The notes under the pieces are model-generated. The model did not search any database. It saw only the letters and a program-made list of their open reading frames with translations, and had not been told where the DNA came from. Source: Sphingobacteriales bacterium (GTDB lineage Bacteria > Bacteroidota > Bacteroidia > Chitinophagales > JADIYW01). From it: a stretch of 64,000 nt of DNA. Of this stretch, positions 34,083-42,409 are shown piece after piece. The stretch is from contig JADJYT010000016.1 of NCBI GenBank assembly GCA_016719635.1, positions 124,001 to 188,000 on the forward strand, read 5' to 3'. Both the position numbers and the translations under genes were made by a program. Position 1 is the stretch's first letter. Each line of letters begins with the position of its first letter.

Positions 34083-35597
34083 TTATTTATGTCCGTAAAA
34101 CCATTTTACGATATCTTTCCGTACTTGCAATAAATCTCCTCCATCCATAGTATGGTTGGCATTATCATACATTTTCATATAATGTTTGTATGCCGTTGGA
34201 TAGGTTGTTGGCAATGTGCTGGAGGTGTTTGGTAAACTGTCAATACCACCTAGGTTGTTTAACTTATTTTTCATTCCATCTGCACATTTATTATAAGGTA
34301 CTAACCAATCCACTTTGCCGTGCATAATGAATGTAGGTATATTTCTAGTAGCATTTGCAGCATCTTTAGGGCTAATAGCAGATAATAAACTGCTGGAATA
34401 TGGAATAGGTACAGGCTGTTTTACGCCACTCTCTAACATTTTATATAAATCGAGTATTCTATAATTTGTTGTGGGTGTTATAGTAATAGCATAATAATAT
34501 GGGTAGATAAAGGGCAGTGGGTTATATGTCGTTTGTGTTGATATTGTACAATCAAATGGAAGCACCGATGCCGATATTTTTGAATAATCATCTATATCAA
34601 AGAAAAAATGAAATGGCAAATCAGACGGTGGTGGTGGATTCCAATATGGATTACCTAGTCTGTAATTCCCACCGCAACTAAAAGATGGCGAGGTTGGCCT
34701 TTCATCTTTTAAAAACCTACCAAACTGCTGTAGGTTGGTAGGTGCGTACATAGAAATTACCGACTTGATATATGTTGTTGTCGAATGCGTACCGGTATAT
34801 GCCCACATCAATGCCAAATGCCCACCCGCACTTTCACCTAAAACCTGAATACTATTCGCTCTTAACGCCAAACACGTTATGAAATTACTTTTTATATGCC
34901 ATATTGCAGCATCAATATCATTAATCTGATCTTGAATAGATACATCATTTCCAACAGCCTGTGTATCATATTTTGCCAAACGGTAAAGTACCGAAACTAC
35001 AACAAATCCACTATCGAGTAAATTCTTTACAAGGTTTTGAGTATCATTTACAGGGGCAAACTTTGTTGCCCAACCATTCACGACACCGGGATCAGGCCCC
35101 TGAAACCATGCACCTCCATGAATTAATACAGTAACGGGTGAATTTGGGTTTTTATTTGACGGGTAATATACATAATATATATTTCTTTCGTCTGCTCCAT
35201 ATTGAGCCATTGCATTTATTTTATTTCCATAAGGGTCAAGTATATATGGAATTGGTGTACACCCCGGGCCACAGTATGTTCCAAAAATTGATATTCCGTT
35301 ACAGGTTCCTCCACCGCCACCAGGATACGTCATAGCTTGTATGCCTGTTTCGGTATGAGGTAATTCAATACCGGCGTCTCTCATTTTCACAATATCTCTT
35401 GTCGGGGAAAATAAATTTGCATAATAGTTCATTAAGTCAGTTTCATCTCCACCGTTGGCTTTTCTTGCACTAATTGCTTTATTGTTTGGAGATTCTAAAA
35501 GGACTCTGTCTTCCAGTTTATTACAAGAACTTACCGCCATGAAACCCAACAATATAATAGCTAATACTGTATGATTTTTGATTTTTGATTTTTTCAT
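34083..35597 (-). CDS. lipoprotein alpha/beta-hydrolase 2 (esterase/lipase type)
   Basis: 504 residues. The signal peptide and first ~60 residues are nearly the same as hydrolase 1 (lipobox AVSSC, NKLED). The oxyanion motif is IHGGAWFQG, the nucleophile GESAGGHLALMW, and the likely catalytic His in YDNANHTMDGG. The insert between Ser and His is different from hydrolase 1 (Pro/Tyr-rich, NPYWNPPPPSDLP), suggesting another substrate. It ends WFYGHK and is followed 5 bp later by lipoprotein D. The export region is conserved and the active-site insert variable, a mosaic pattern. Confidence 0.82.
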   Translation of the reverse strand: MKKSKIKNHTVLAIILLGFMAVSSCNKLEDRVLLESPNNKAISARKANGGDETDLMNYYANLFSPTRDIVKMRDAGIELPHTETGIQAMTYPGGGGGTCNGISIFGTYCGPGCTPIPYILDPYGNKINAMAQYGADERNIYYVYYPSNKNPNSPVTVLIHGGAWFQGPDPGVVNGWATKFAPVNDTQNLVKNLLDSGFVVVSVLYRLAKYDTQAVGNDVSIQDQINDIDAAIWHIKSNFITCLALRANSIQVLGESAGGHLALMWAYTGTHSTTTYIKSVISMYAPTNLQQFGRFLKDERPTSPSFSCGGNYRLGNPYWNPPPPSDLPFHFFFDIDDYSKISASVLPFDCTISTQTTYNPLPFIYPYYYAITITPTTNYRILDLYKMLESGVKQPVPIPYSSSLLSAISPKDAANATRNIPTFIMHGKVDWLVPYNKCADGMKNKLNNLGGIDSLPNTSSTLPTTYPTAYKHYMKMYDNANHTMDGGDLLQVRKDIVKWFYGHK

Positions 35598-35618
35598 AAA
35601 AATCTTATTAATTATATG

Positions 35619-35649
35619 TAAACATAATAATAATAATCGTATTTGTCAA
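35619..35649 (-). promoter_or_regulatory. conserved module promoter (TTG-N20-TATGTTTA), hydrolase 2
   Basis: Same boxes and 20-bp spacing as at 33075. It lies between the ppiD-side terminator T4 and the hydrolase 2 ATG. Confidence 0.6.
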
Positions 35650-35695
35650 TACTAAAATTTAGGTAGTGTTTTTCAAACATTATTCTTACAAAAAG

Positions 35696-35719
35696 AAACG
35701 GAACCTTGCGGTTCCGTTT
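35696..35719 (-). terminator. module terminator T4 at the array border, downstream of ppiD
   Basis: Perfect 10-bp AAACGGAACC stem with TTGC loop, 42 bp after the ppiD stop. It bounds the array on the ppiD side. Either the hairpin was originally ppiD's and was duplicated with the module, or the array inserted next to it. Confidence 0.8.
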
Positions 35720-35760
35720 TTATATTATTTATGGAGATTCCCGTTGGGAATGGCGTTTGA

Positions 35761-37932
35761 TTAATAAAACTTGTATCTCGTATCCGTTACATCGGCTTTC
35801 TTCAGGATGGACTCAAAGATGGTCTGGAAATTCAGCCGGCTGATGAACATGCTTTGCATCTGCTTTTTATACATGCTGATGTCGCCGGACATTTCCGCCG
35901 GCTGCGCATCCACCTGTTTAGGCTGAACGATGAAGGCAAACCTGTCGCCGGCCACCGCTTTGGAGGTTTTGCCCACCGGCACACCCAACGCTGTACCCAC
36001 CAGTTTCGGTTCATCACCCAGGCCCTGTATATATCCCGATGATAAACGAACCTGAATCGTATCTGAAACCACCGCATCTTTCACTTTAGCCGCAATAGTG
36101 TTTAAGTCCGTTGTTCCGGCTGCCGCACTGTTCAGCTGCGCCACCAGGTCCTTGCCTTTTTTCTCATTGCGCAGTATCAGTGAAATTTCTTCCCTTACCT
36201 CCTCCGCTTTCGGCAATCCTTTTGAAACGATCTTGTTCAGCTTCGCAATGACATATTTGTTATCGGCGTCAAAGAAATCGATCACATTCGGTTTTTCCTG
36301 CTGGAAAGCCCATTGTACCAGCTTGCGGGCGGAGCCTACCTGCGGCACTTCCACCATATTTTGGGTCAGCGTACTATTTTTGAAATAGGCTTGTGTCTTA
36401 GCGGCTTTGTCAAACTGCTCGGGTGTCTGGTTCTTTTGCTGGAACGAAACGGCATTGTCATATGCTATCTTTTCCGTTTCATTGCTGGGTACCAATTCTA
36501 CCGCGAAATCAGCAAATTTGGTAAGCACTTTCGGGGCTTTGGCATCTATCAGCAGGATGATATGCAAACCGTACGGTGTTTCCACCTTTGCTATCTGTCC
36601 GGGTGCCATGCCGCCATAAAACACTTTATCGTTGAATTCTTTCACCATCTGTCCGCGGGTGAAATAGCCCAGGTCACCGCCTTTGCTTCTGGAACCTTCA
36701 TCTTTGGAATTTTCTACCGCTACCTGCCCGAAATTTTTCGCACCGGACTGAATCACCCGGATTAAGCTGTCTGCAATCGAATTCGCAGATTTTTTCTCGT
36801 CATCGCTGCCATTGCCCATCGGCAATAAGATGTGTGCGGCGCGAACCGTATCCGGCGCCACTCTGCGGTCGAGGATTTTCGTGAACATATAGAATGACCC
36901 TTCCGGCTGAATTTCTGTAAGCGTGCCTACCGGCAAGGAGAACAAGGTTTCTGCATCGCGTTTGGTTTGCAGCACTTCCTCTTTGGAATAATAATTCACA
37001 TTTGGTCCCTGCTGAGAATTTCTTGCTATGAAAGCAGAATCTTTCGGCATAGCTGCCAGGTAGCCATCCCGCAATTCCTTGATCTTGGCGAATGTCTGCG
37101 CCGTATCATCTGCTGACGGTAAGATATCGAACGTCACCACATCTACCACACGGGCAGCCTCCTGTTCGTATTTCGCCTTATTTTCTTTCAGGTATGCGGT
37201 AATTTCATCGTCGGTGACCTTGTACTTATCATCCGGAAGGGAGGCATACGGTACGCTCACAATAGATACCTTTGCGGTACGCCCGGAACCAATCACTTCT
37301 TTTGCCATAAACGAAGGCATGTAGTAAGACTGTGCGATGAGCGATGCATATTTTTGTTTGACCTGGTCGTCCTGAATCAGCTGTTCGATATGCCCGAGCA
37401 GCTCTCTGTAGTTGGATTTATTTTGTTTGTCAGTCTGATCGATATTGGTAATGAACTCCCTCACCTTACCCTGATCGAGCTGACCGGTTTCCTGATTGAT
37501 GATATCCGGTTTCACCTCTCTCACTTTCATCAGGAAGCGCTGAGCCAAAGGATGCGGCTGAGGCCCCCACATCAAATCTGCTATTTCTCCCTGCGATAAA
37601 CTCAGCCCAAGAGATGAGTAGGATTTTCCCAATAACTGATTAGCGGCCATTGTATTCCAGACTTCGTCCTGTATCTGGGAACGGAGCTGATCGTTTAGCT
37701 GTACACCCGGGTTAATTAACTTTAACCCTTCCTCGTAATTGGTAATCGCCTTTCCATAATCATTCACCTGTATACTCTCTCCGTTAACTTTACCTACGGA
37801 TGTTTTTTTACCGCCACCTCCGAACAGAGAGTTTCTTTCCAATGCCGCTTCGATAATAAAAATGAATAACGCTACTGCTATAAATCCAACTAAAATCCAC
37901 GAGCGCTGTCTTATTTTTCCAATAATTGCCAT
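35761..37932 (-). CDS. ppiD: PpiD-like periplasmic folding chaperone/peptidyl-prolyl isomerase
   Basis: 723 residues. One N-terminal membrane anchor (about 12-30) is followed by a SurA-N/PpiD helical domain and a parvulin domain (about 345-450) with VRAAHILLPMGNG, GGDLGYFTRGQMVKEF and YGLHIILL. Bacteroidota proteins of this type are 690-720 residues, so it is complete. It helps fold outer-membrane and secreted proteins in the periplasm. It has its own -7 box and follows the CNNM gene on the same strand, a neighbourhood often kept in this phylum. Confidence 0.9.
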   Translation of the reverse strand: MAIIGKIRQRSWILVGFIAVALFIFIIEAALERNSLFGGGGKKTSVGKVNGESIQVNDYGKAITNYEEGLKLINPGVQLNDQLRSQIQDEVWNTMAANQLLGKSYSSLGLSLSQGEIADLMWGPQPHPLAQRFLMKVREVKPDIINQETGQLDQGKVREFITNIDQTDKQNKSNYRELLGHIEQLIQDDQVKQKYASLIAQSYYMPSFMAKEVIGSGRTAKVSIVSVPYASLPDDKYKVTDDEITAYLKENKAKYEQEAARVVDVVTFDILPSADDTAQTFAKIKELRDGYLAAMPKDSAFIARNSQQGPNVNYYSKEEVLQTKRDAETLFSLPVGTLTEIQPEGSFYMFTKILDRRVAPDTVRAAHILLPMGNGSDDEKKSANSIADSLIRVIQSGAKNFGQVAVENSKDEGSRSKGGDLGYFTRGQMVKEFNDKVFYGGMAPGQIAKVETPYGLHIILLIDAKAPKVLTKFADFAVELVPSNETEKIAYDNAVSFQQKNQTPEQFDKAAKTQAYFKNSTLTQNMVEVPQVGSARKLVQWAFQQEKPNVIDFFDADNKYVIAKLNKIVSKGLPKAEEVREEISLILRNEKKGKDLVAQLNSAAAGTTDLNTIAAKVKDAVVSDTIQVRLSSGYIQGLGDEPKLVGTALGVPVGKTSKAVAGDRFAFIVQPKQVDAQPAEMSGDISMYKKQMQSMFISRLNFQTIFESILKKADVTDTRYKFY

Positions 37933-37957
37933 AAACTATCTTGATTTTTAAAGAGTG

Positions 37958-37965
37958 CAAAGATA
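37958..37965 (-). promoter_or_regulatory. -7 box (TATCTTTG) of ppiD
   Basis: On the minus strand TATCTTTG, then CAC, matches TAnnTTTG exactly, 25 bp before the ppiD ATG. No clear -33 element. Confidence 0.6.
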
Positions 37966-38038
37966 AGATTTAATTTGAAAATGTACTAATCCGGCGGGTT
38001 GAAAATGAGACGGGATGCCGATTTTGTTTATTTCTAAA

Positions 38039-39301
38039 CTATTGATTACCATTGTTTTCAATGATAATCAGCTTTACGGTTTCTATTTTAGTATCCGAAA
38101 CGTCCATGATTTTGAACTGGTATTTGCCAATTTCTATCACCTCGTTATTCTCCGGTATGGTTTCATGGTGATTTAAGATGAATCCGGAAAGCGTGTCATA
38201 ATCCCCTTCCGGTATGTCCAGATCATACTCTTCGTTGATGCGGTCAATTTCCAGTCTGCCGGAGAGGATAAACTCATTCTTAGACAACTGATTCCCGACC
38301 AACTCATCCTTGTCGTATTCATCTTCTATCTCTCCGAAAATCTCTTCCAGGATATCTTCCAGTGTGATCACTCCTGCCGTTCCGCCGTATTCATTGACCA
38401 CCCAGGCAATGCTTTTATTTTCCTTGATAAATTCATTCAATAACTTCTGGATATGCATCGTTTCCGGTACCACTTTTATCGGCATCAGCATATCAGCAAT
38501 CGTCTTGGGTTTCTTATGCAGGTCAAAATGATGGATATATCCTTCAATCTTGTCTACAGAATCCCTGAAGACCAAAATACGGGAATGATAGGTTTTAATT
38601 ATCAATTGTTTAAGTTCATCTACCGAATCCGTAATATCAATGGCTGTTATCTCCCTGCGGGGCACCATGCAGTCACGCACTCTCAGTTTCTTTAAATAGA
38701 GTGCATTTTCAAAGAGTTCCGTGTCAACCTCCTCGTCTTCTTCTCCTTCTGTCTGACTGTGGTCTTTGATAAATTTCTCTAAATCCACCGATGAGAATTC
38801 AATATCGTGCCCGGAAACCTTTACCCCTGCAAGTTTAAACAGCAAAGACGAGATTCCGGTAATCAGCAATACACCCGGTGTCAGTACCCAATGTATAATT
38901 CTGAACGGAACGGCCATAACAGGCAGAATGATATCTGCAAACACCTTGAACAGTACTTTCGGAATAAATTCTCCCAAAATCAGCACGACAGAAGTAGTAA
39001 TAACCGTTTGTATAACCAATATAAGAAAGGAAGATGTGATATAATCTTCCAGGAACGGTTCCAGTATGGAAGCCGTAAGGATACCAAAGGAAATCAGCGC
39101 AATGTTGTTCCCCAGAAGTGTGGTGATAATAAATTTAGAAGGATTCTTTGTGTAGTCATTCAGAATTTTGCCGGAAAGCGTACCCCGCTGATAACTCAGC
39201 TCTATCTTTAATTTATTGGCAGAAAGGAAGGCGATTTCAATTCCTGAAAAAATGGCGGAAAAAACGAGCGTAAGCAGAATCAAGAAAATGGTGATGCCCA
39301 T
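38039..39301 (-). CDS. CNNM/CorC-type membrane protein with CBS pair
   Basis: 420 residues in the usual order: DUF21/CNNM membrane domain (about 1-180, FSGIEIAFLSANKL then LGEFIPKVLF), a CBS pair (about 200-330, VRDCMVPRREITAID and VVNEYGGTAGVITLEDILEEIFG) and a CorC_HlyC domain (about 345-415, SGRLEIDRIN then LSGFIL). Members are Mg2+ or Co2+ efflux proteins or regulators; some Bacteroidota members (GldE) affect gliding. It has a -7 box ending 7 bp before its ATG. Confidence 0.92.
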   Translation of the reverse strand: MGITIFLILLTLVFSAIFSGIEIAFLSANKLKIELSYQRGTLSGKILNDYTKNPSKFIITTLLGNNIALISFGILTASILEPFLEDYITSSFLILVIQTVITTSVVLILGEFIPKVLFKVFADIILPVMAVPFRIIHWVLTPGVLLITGISSLLFKLAGVKVSGHDIEFSSVDLEKFIKDHSQTEGEEDEEVDTELFENALYLKKLRVRDCMVPRREITAIDITDSVDELKQLIIKTYHSRILVFRDSVDKIEGYIHHFDLHKKPKTIADMLMPIKVVPETMHIQKLLNEFIKENKSIAWVVNEYGGTAGVITLEDILEEIFGEIEDEYDKDELVGNQLSKNEFILSGRLEIDRINEEYDLDIPEGDYDTLSGFILNHHETIPENNEVIEIGKYQFKIMDVSDTKIETVKLIIIENNGNQ

Positions 39302-39308
39302 AATAAAA

Positions 39309-39316
39309 CAAAGGTA
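39309..39316 (-). promoter_or_regulatory. -7 box (TACCTTTG) of the CNNM gene, start-codon-proximal
   Basis: On the minus strand TACCTTTG is a perfect consensus match and only 7 bp separate it from the ATG, so the mRNA is expected to be leaderless or nearly so. Confidence 0.6.
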
Positions 39317-39390
39317 ATAAGAAATGCCAAAGCTTTTAATTATTTTCTTGTGTAATCAGCATGATATACCCCCCGGCTTAATAAAAGACT

Positions 39391-39576
39391 TCACTGGTTT
39401 TTCTTCTTCCCATAGTAAGAAATATAGAAGGCAGAGACCATTAAAATGGCATACAGCATCCAGTCTTTACCCTGAAAGAGTCCGTAACGGATCGTTCTGA
39501 CAACAATGATTATCAGCGTAACAAGGGCCAGCAACAGCCAACGCTTCACATCCTTATTCCTGAAATCCTTTAGCAT
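39391..39576 (-). CDS. small two-helix membrane protein
   Basis: 61 residues. Two hydrophobic helices (about 13-30 and 40-56) with basic ends (KDVKRW, GKKKNQ) suggest an inner-membrane hairpin. Its ATG overlaps the 3' end of lptC by 23 bp, which supports it as a real, translationally coupled gene. No named family is recognised. It could be an accessory of LPS export or the envelope block. Confidence 0.6.
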   Translation of the reverse strand: MLKDFRNKDVKRWLLLALVTLIIIVVRTIRYGLFQGKDWMLYAILMVSAFYISYYGKKKNQ

Positions 39577-40124
39577 CGTCTACTGCAACTATTCCGGTTA
39601 CCCGGCGGATGGTGTAATTAGAGAAATCTTCATTGGCATCAAAGCCGACGCCGTATATGACATTATCGGGTGTTCGTATCTTAATGTACTTGTCGGTAAA
39701 TATCTTTTTATCCCGCATATTCCAGGTAAGCGCCTGTGTCTCCAGAATTTCATTCCGGGCATTCTCCATGTACACATTGCCGGATATTATCACCACCTGC
39801 TCGGCGTCATTATTTTCCGCATAGTCTGCTTTCAGCACAGAAATCAATTTCAGCTGTTCATAAAATTTCACCAGCAACCCGTCTGTAAATTCCAGCTTAC
39901 TCTGTGTTTTTATAAACCGCTTTACCGTTTTCCCCGTTACCACCGCGCGCGTATATGCTCCTTCCTTATAGGAAAACCGGACACTGTCGGCCACCTCTAC
40001 ATCAGCATCCTGTACATTAAACAGGGCTTTTACCTTCGACAAATCATTCTCCTGACACGAAGTGAAACTCCAGCCTGCGACGAGGAAGCAGCAGAGATAA
40101 AATCGATGTGAACTTTTTTTTCAT
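39554..40124 (-). CDS. lptC: LPS export protein LptC, with frameshift in the signal peptide
   Basis: The frame from 40042 down encodes LptC (ADVEVADSVRFSYKEGAY, YMENARNEILETQALTW, IYGVGFDANEDF), the periplasmic bridge of the Lpt LPS transporter. Upstream the same frame reads LVAGWSFTSCQENDLSK, a lipoprotein signal end, but its start ATG (40124, MKKKFTSILSLLL) is one base out of phase. Removing one base near 40082-40086 restores a ~190-residue lipoprotein. lptC is expected to be essential, so a sequencing error is likely. It lies between the EnvC-like gene and the small membrane protein. Confidence 0.82.
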
Positions 40125-40156
40125 TACCTGCGATGGATGAGCATCTGTACAATTAT

Positions 40157-41536
40157 TTATTTTCTGTAAATCCAGTCTGCGGGGTTGAGTTTGGCTGCCC
40201 CTTTCCATACTTCCAGGTGCACTTCTGTGATGTTATCTTCATCGGTGTATGCCTTACCAATGACCTGCTTGGTGGCAATCTTTTGCCCTTTCGCTACATT
40301 GACCGATTCCAGCCTGGAATACACGGTGAAATACTCGCCGTGGCTGATGATAACGGCGTTCTTAAACGTTGGGTTATTCAATGTACCCACCACTTTACCT
40401 TCAAAAAGACAGCGGACACTTATATTGGCATCTGTCCGGATATCAATACCATTGTTTTCAAAGGATACATTATTCAGTTCAGGATGGTTATATCTGCCGA
40501 ACCCTTTGCTGATAAACCCTTTCTCCACCGGCCAGGGCAGCTTTCCCTTATTGCCGTAAAAATTAGAAGTGAGCTGCGTATATTCCGGAGTCGATGTAAC
40601 CACTACCGGCGTTTCTTTCTTGGTGGCAGCTTCCTCCATTTCTTTGGTAACCGGCTTGCCTTCCGATTTTGCTTTCTTAATAGCCTCTTCCGCCGCTTTC
40701 TTTTTGGCAGCTTCCGCCGCTGCCAGTTTAGACGATGCTTCTTTCTGCCGTTTTTCTTCGGCTAATCTCGCCGCTTCAATTTCTTTTTTGATGATGGCTT
40801 CAATCTGTGCATCCAGTTTTGCCGTTTCTGATTGTTTTTTGGCAATATTCTTCTGCAATTCCTTTTCTTTCTTTTTCAGTGTCTGTACGACCGTATTTTT
40901 CTGTGTGACGGATTTATTCAGTTGTTGTTTTTCCTGAACCTGGTCTGTCAGCAATTCTTCCTTCACCTTCTTTTTCTGGTCAATGACGGCAATCTGACCG
41001 CTTATTTCTGATTTCTTATCTATGATCTGCGTAGCCTGCTGATTCCTGAAAGTGGCATACCGGCGCAGATAATTCACGCGCCGTAAAGCTTCCGAAAAGG
41101 AATTGGCATTTACGACAAACAGCAATTTATCGGCAAAGCGCTGGTTCTTATAAATCCGTACAATGGCTTCACCATATTCTTTCTTCAGTTTTTGCAGCTG
41201 CTGTTCCTTATGTTTCAGGGAGTCCACATTCTGGTTGATTTTTACGGTATATCCGTCGATCTCACGCTGCACTTCCCTGATAAGTTTTTGTCTTAATTCA
41301 ATCTGTTTGGACAGTGCTGTCAGATCCGCCAGCGTAGCATCTTTGGATGCTTTCGTTTTGGTCAGCAACTGCTGGGTGAACTGTATCTCTTCGAGCAGCT
41401 TCTTCTTTTTCGCCTCCAATGTCGCCTTGCTCGTCTGCGCCAGCGCCCCTGAAGTGATCGCAACAAGCACCAATAACAGAACGATTCTATTCTTAAACTC
41501 CAATAAAGAAGCAGGTATGTCCGGTTTATTTTTCAA
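40157..41536 (-). CDS. EnvC-like murein hydrolase activator, M23 domain
   Basis: 459 residues. Signal peptide (about 15-33, ending ALA). Two long Lys/Glu/Gln-rich coiled coils (about 36-125 and 175-305) are followed by a LytM/M23 domain (about 345-459). In that domain the first zinc His expected before the GIDI Asp is replaced (ENNGIDIRT), while the late His of EVHLEVW is present. This degenerate site matches EnvC proteins, which activate amidases and do not cut murein themselves. It overlaps the DUF4292 gene by 11 bp. Confidence 0.9.
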   Translation of the reverse strand: MKNKPDIPASLLEFKNRIVLLLVLVAITSGALAQTSKATLEAKKKKLLEEIQFTQQLLTKTKASKDATLADLTALSKQIELRQKLIREVQREIDGYTVKINQNVDSLKHKEQQLQKLKKEYGEAIVRIYKNQRFADKLLFVVNANSFSEALRRVNYLRRYATFRNQQATQIIDKKSEISGQIAVIDQKKKVKEELLTDQVQEKQQLNKSVTQKNTVVQTLKKKEKELQKNIAKKQSETAKLDAQIEAIIKKEIEAARLAEEKRQKEASSKLAAAEAAKKKAAEEAIKKAKSEGKPVTKEMEEAATKKETPVVVTSTPEYTQLTSNFYGNKGKLPWPVEKGFISKGFGRYNHPELNNVSFENNGIDIRTDANISVRCLFEGKVVGTLNNPTFKNAVIISHGEYFTVYSRLESVNVAKGQKIATKQVIGKAYTDEDNITEVHLEVWKGAAKLNPADWIYRK

Positions 41537-42353
41537 TGGTGTAATTGGGGTAGATGGTAAAAGGGAATTCTAAATTTTGGCGGACTTCGATACTCTGGAA
41601 TTTTGCCACCATTTCAAAGGTTTCCATTCCGCTTCTCATGACCAGCGTCCTGTCCATGGAAAAAGGCTTGCCCGCTTGTTCCTGATAGTTGTCATAGGCA
41701 GATTCTATGGTTCGGGAAAACAATTTATCCGATACAAAGAAAGACAACAGCTGATTGGTTTTCTTATCAAAAACAACAGAAGTCAGGAAGCGTTGCCCAT
41801 CCGCGGAGATGGTCGTATTGGTGGCATTATTGGCGTATTTCGCTTTTGTAGTATCTGTAAAGACCAGCTGACCGAGCAATATATTTTCAATATCGGCAAA
41901 TGACAAATCAACATACGCCTTCTCCTTCAAGTAAGAGAGTGGTTTCAGAATATACCTGCTGTTTATCTTATCCATGATCTTTATACTGTCCTTCGTAATC
42001 AAAACGCGTGCTCCTTCAATCCCAATAATAGACATCGAGAGCCATATTTTCTCGCCTTTTTTCCAACGAATGTTAGTTGTGAAACTTTGGTTCAGTGTGG
42101 GTGAAGACACTTTCGTCTTCATTCTGGCCGATAGTTCCTGAAATGGAAGCTCGTTTGATTTTAATTCCTTGAGCAGGGCCATCACATTCGCATCGATGGG
42201 CGTAACGGCCGGTTTCTGGGTGGCAGGAGGAAGCGGCTTTAAGGGCGTGGTCGCGGTTCTTTTCGTTTGACTGCATCCCGTAATGACCAGTATCATCACA
42301 ACAACCTTGATGAGGGGACGGGGCGAGTAGGAGGGAATAGTATTTTTGTTCAT
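41526..42353 (-). CDS. DUF4292 lipoprotein
   Basis: 275 residues. Lipobox VITGC followed by SQTKR. The core (FQELSARMKTKVSSPTLNQSFTTNIRWKKGEKIWLSMSIIGIEGARVLITKDSIKIMDKINSRYI) is the DUF4292 beta-sheet family, distantly like LolA/LolB-type lipid-binding folds. It is found beside TPR and EnvC-like genes in many Bacteroidota, as here, and probably works in outer-membrane biogenesis. Confidence 0.88.
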   Translation of the reverse strand: MNKNTIPSYSPRPLIKVVVMILVITGCSQTKRTATTPLKPLPPATQKPAVTPIDANVMALLKELKSNELPFQELSARMKTKVSSPTLNQSFTTNIRWKKGEKIWLSMSIIGIEGARVLITKDSIKIMDKINSRYILKPLSYLKEKAYVDLSFADIENILLGQLVFTDTTKAKYANNATNTTISADGQRFLTSVVFDKKTNQLLSFFVSDKLFSRTIESAYDNYQEQAGKPFSMDRTLVMRSGMETFEMVAKFQSIEVRQNLEFPFTIYPNYTIEK

Positions 42354-42409
42354 TTCGTCTATAAATAAATCCGGGAATGGGTTAAACCGTGCAGCGAAAC
42401 CGGTTGCGG

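Noticed and set aside
27366..35719. CRISPR array, from the regularly recurring hairpins
   Set aside because: The repeats are 2-5 kb apart, are terminators, and lie between protein-coding genes; there are no spacers.
39506..40111. 201-codon + strand frame opposite lptC
   Set aside because: Antisense to lptC and the small membrane protein, whose products are recognised or translationally coupled. Its Cys/His/Tyr-rich composition is typical of shadow frames.
40133..40765. 210-codon + strand frame opposite the EnvC-like gene
   Set aside because: Phe/Arg/Cys-rich shadow of a strong coding gene.
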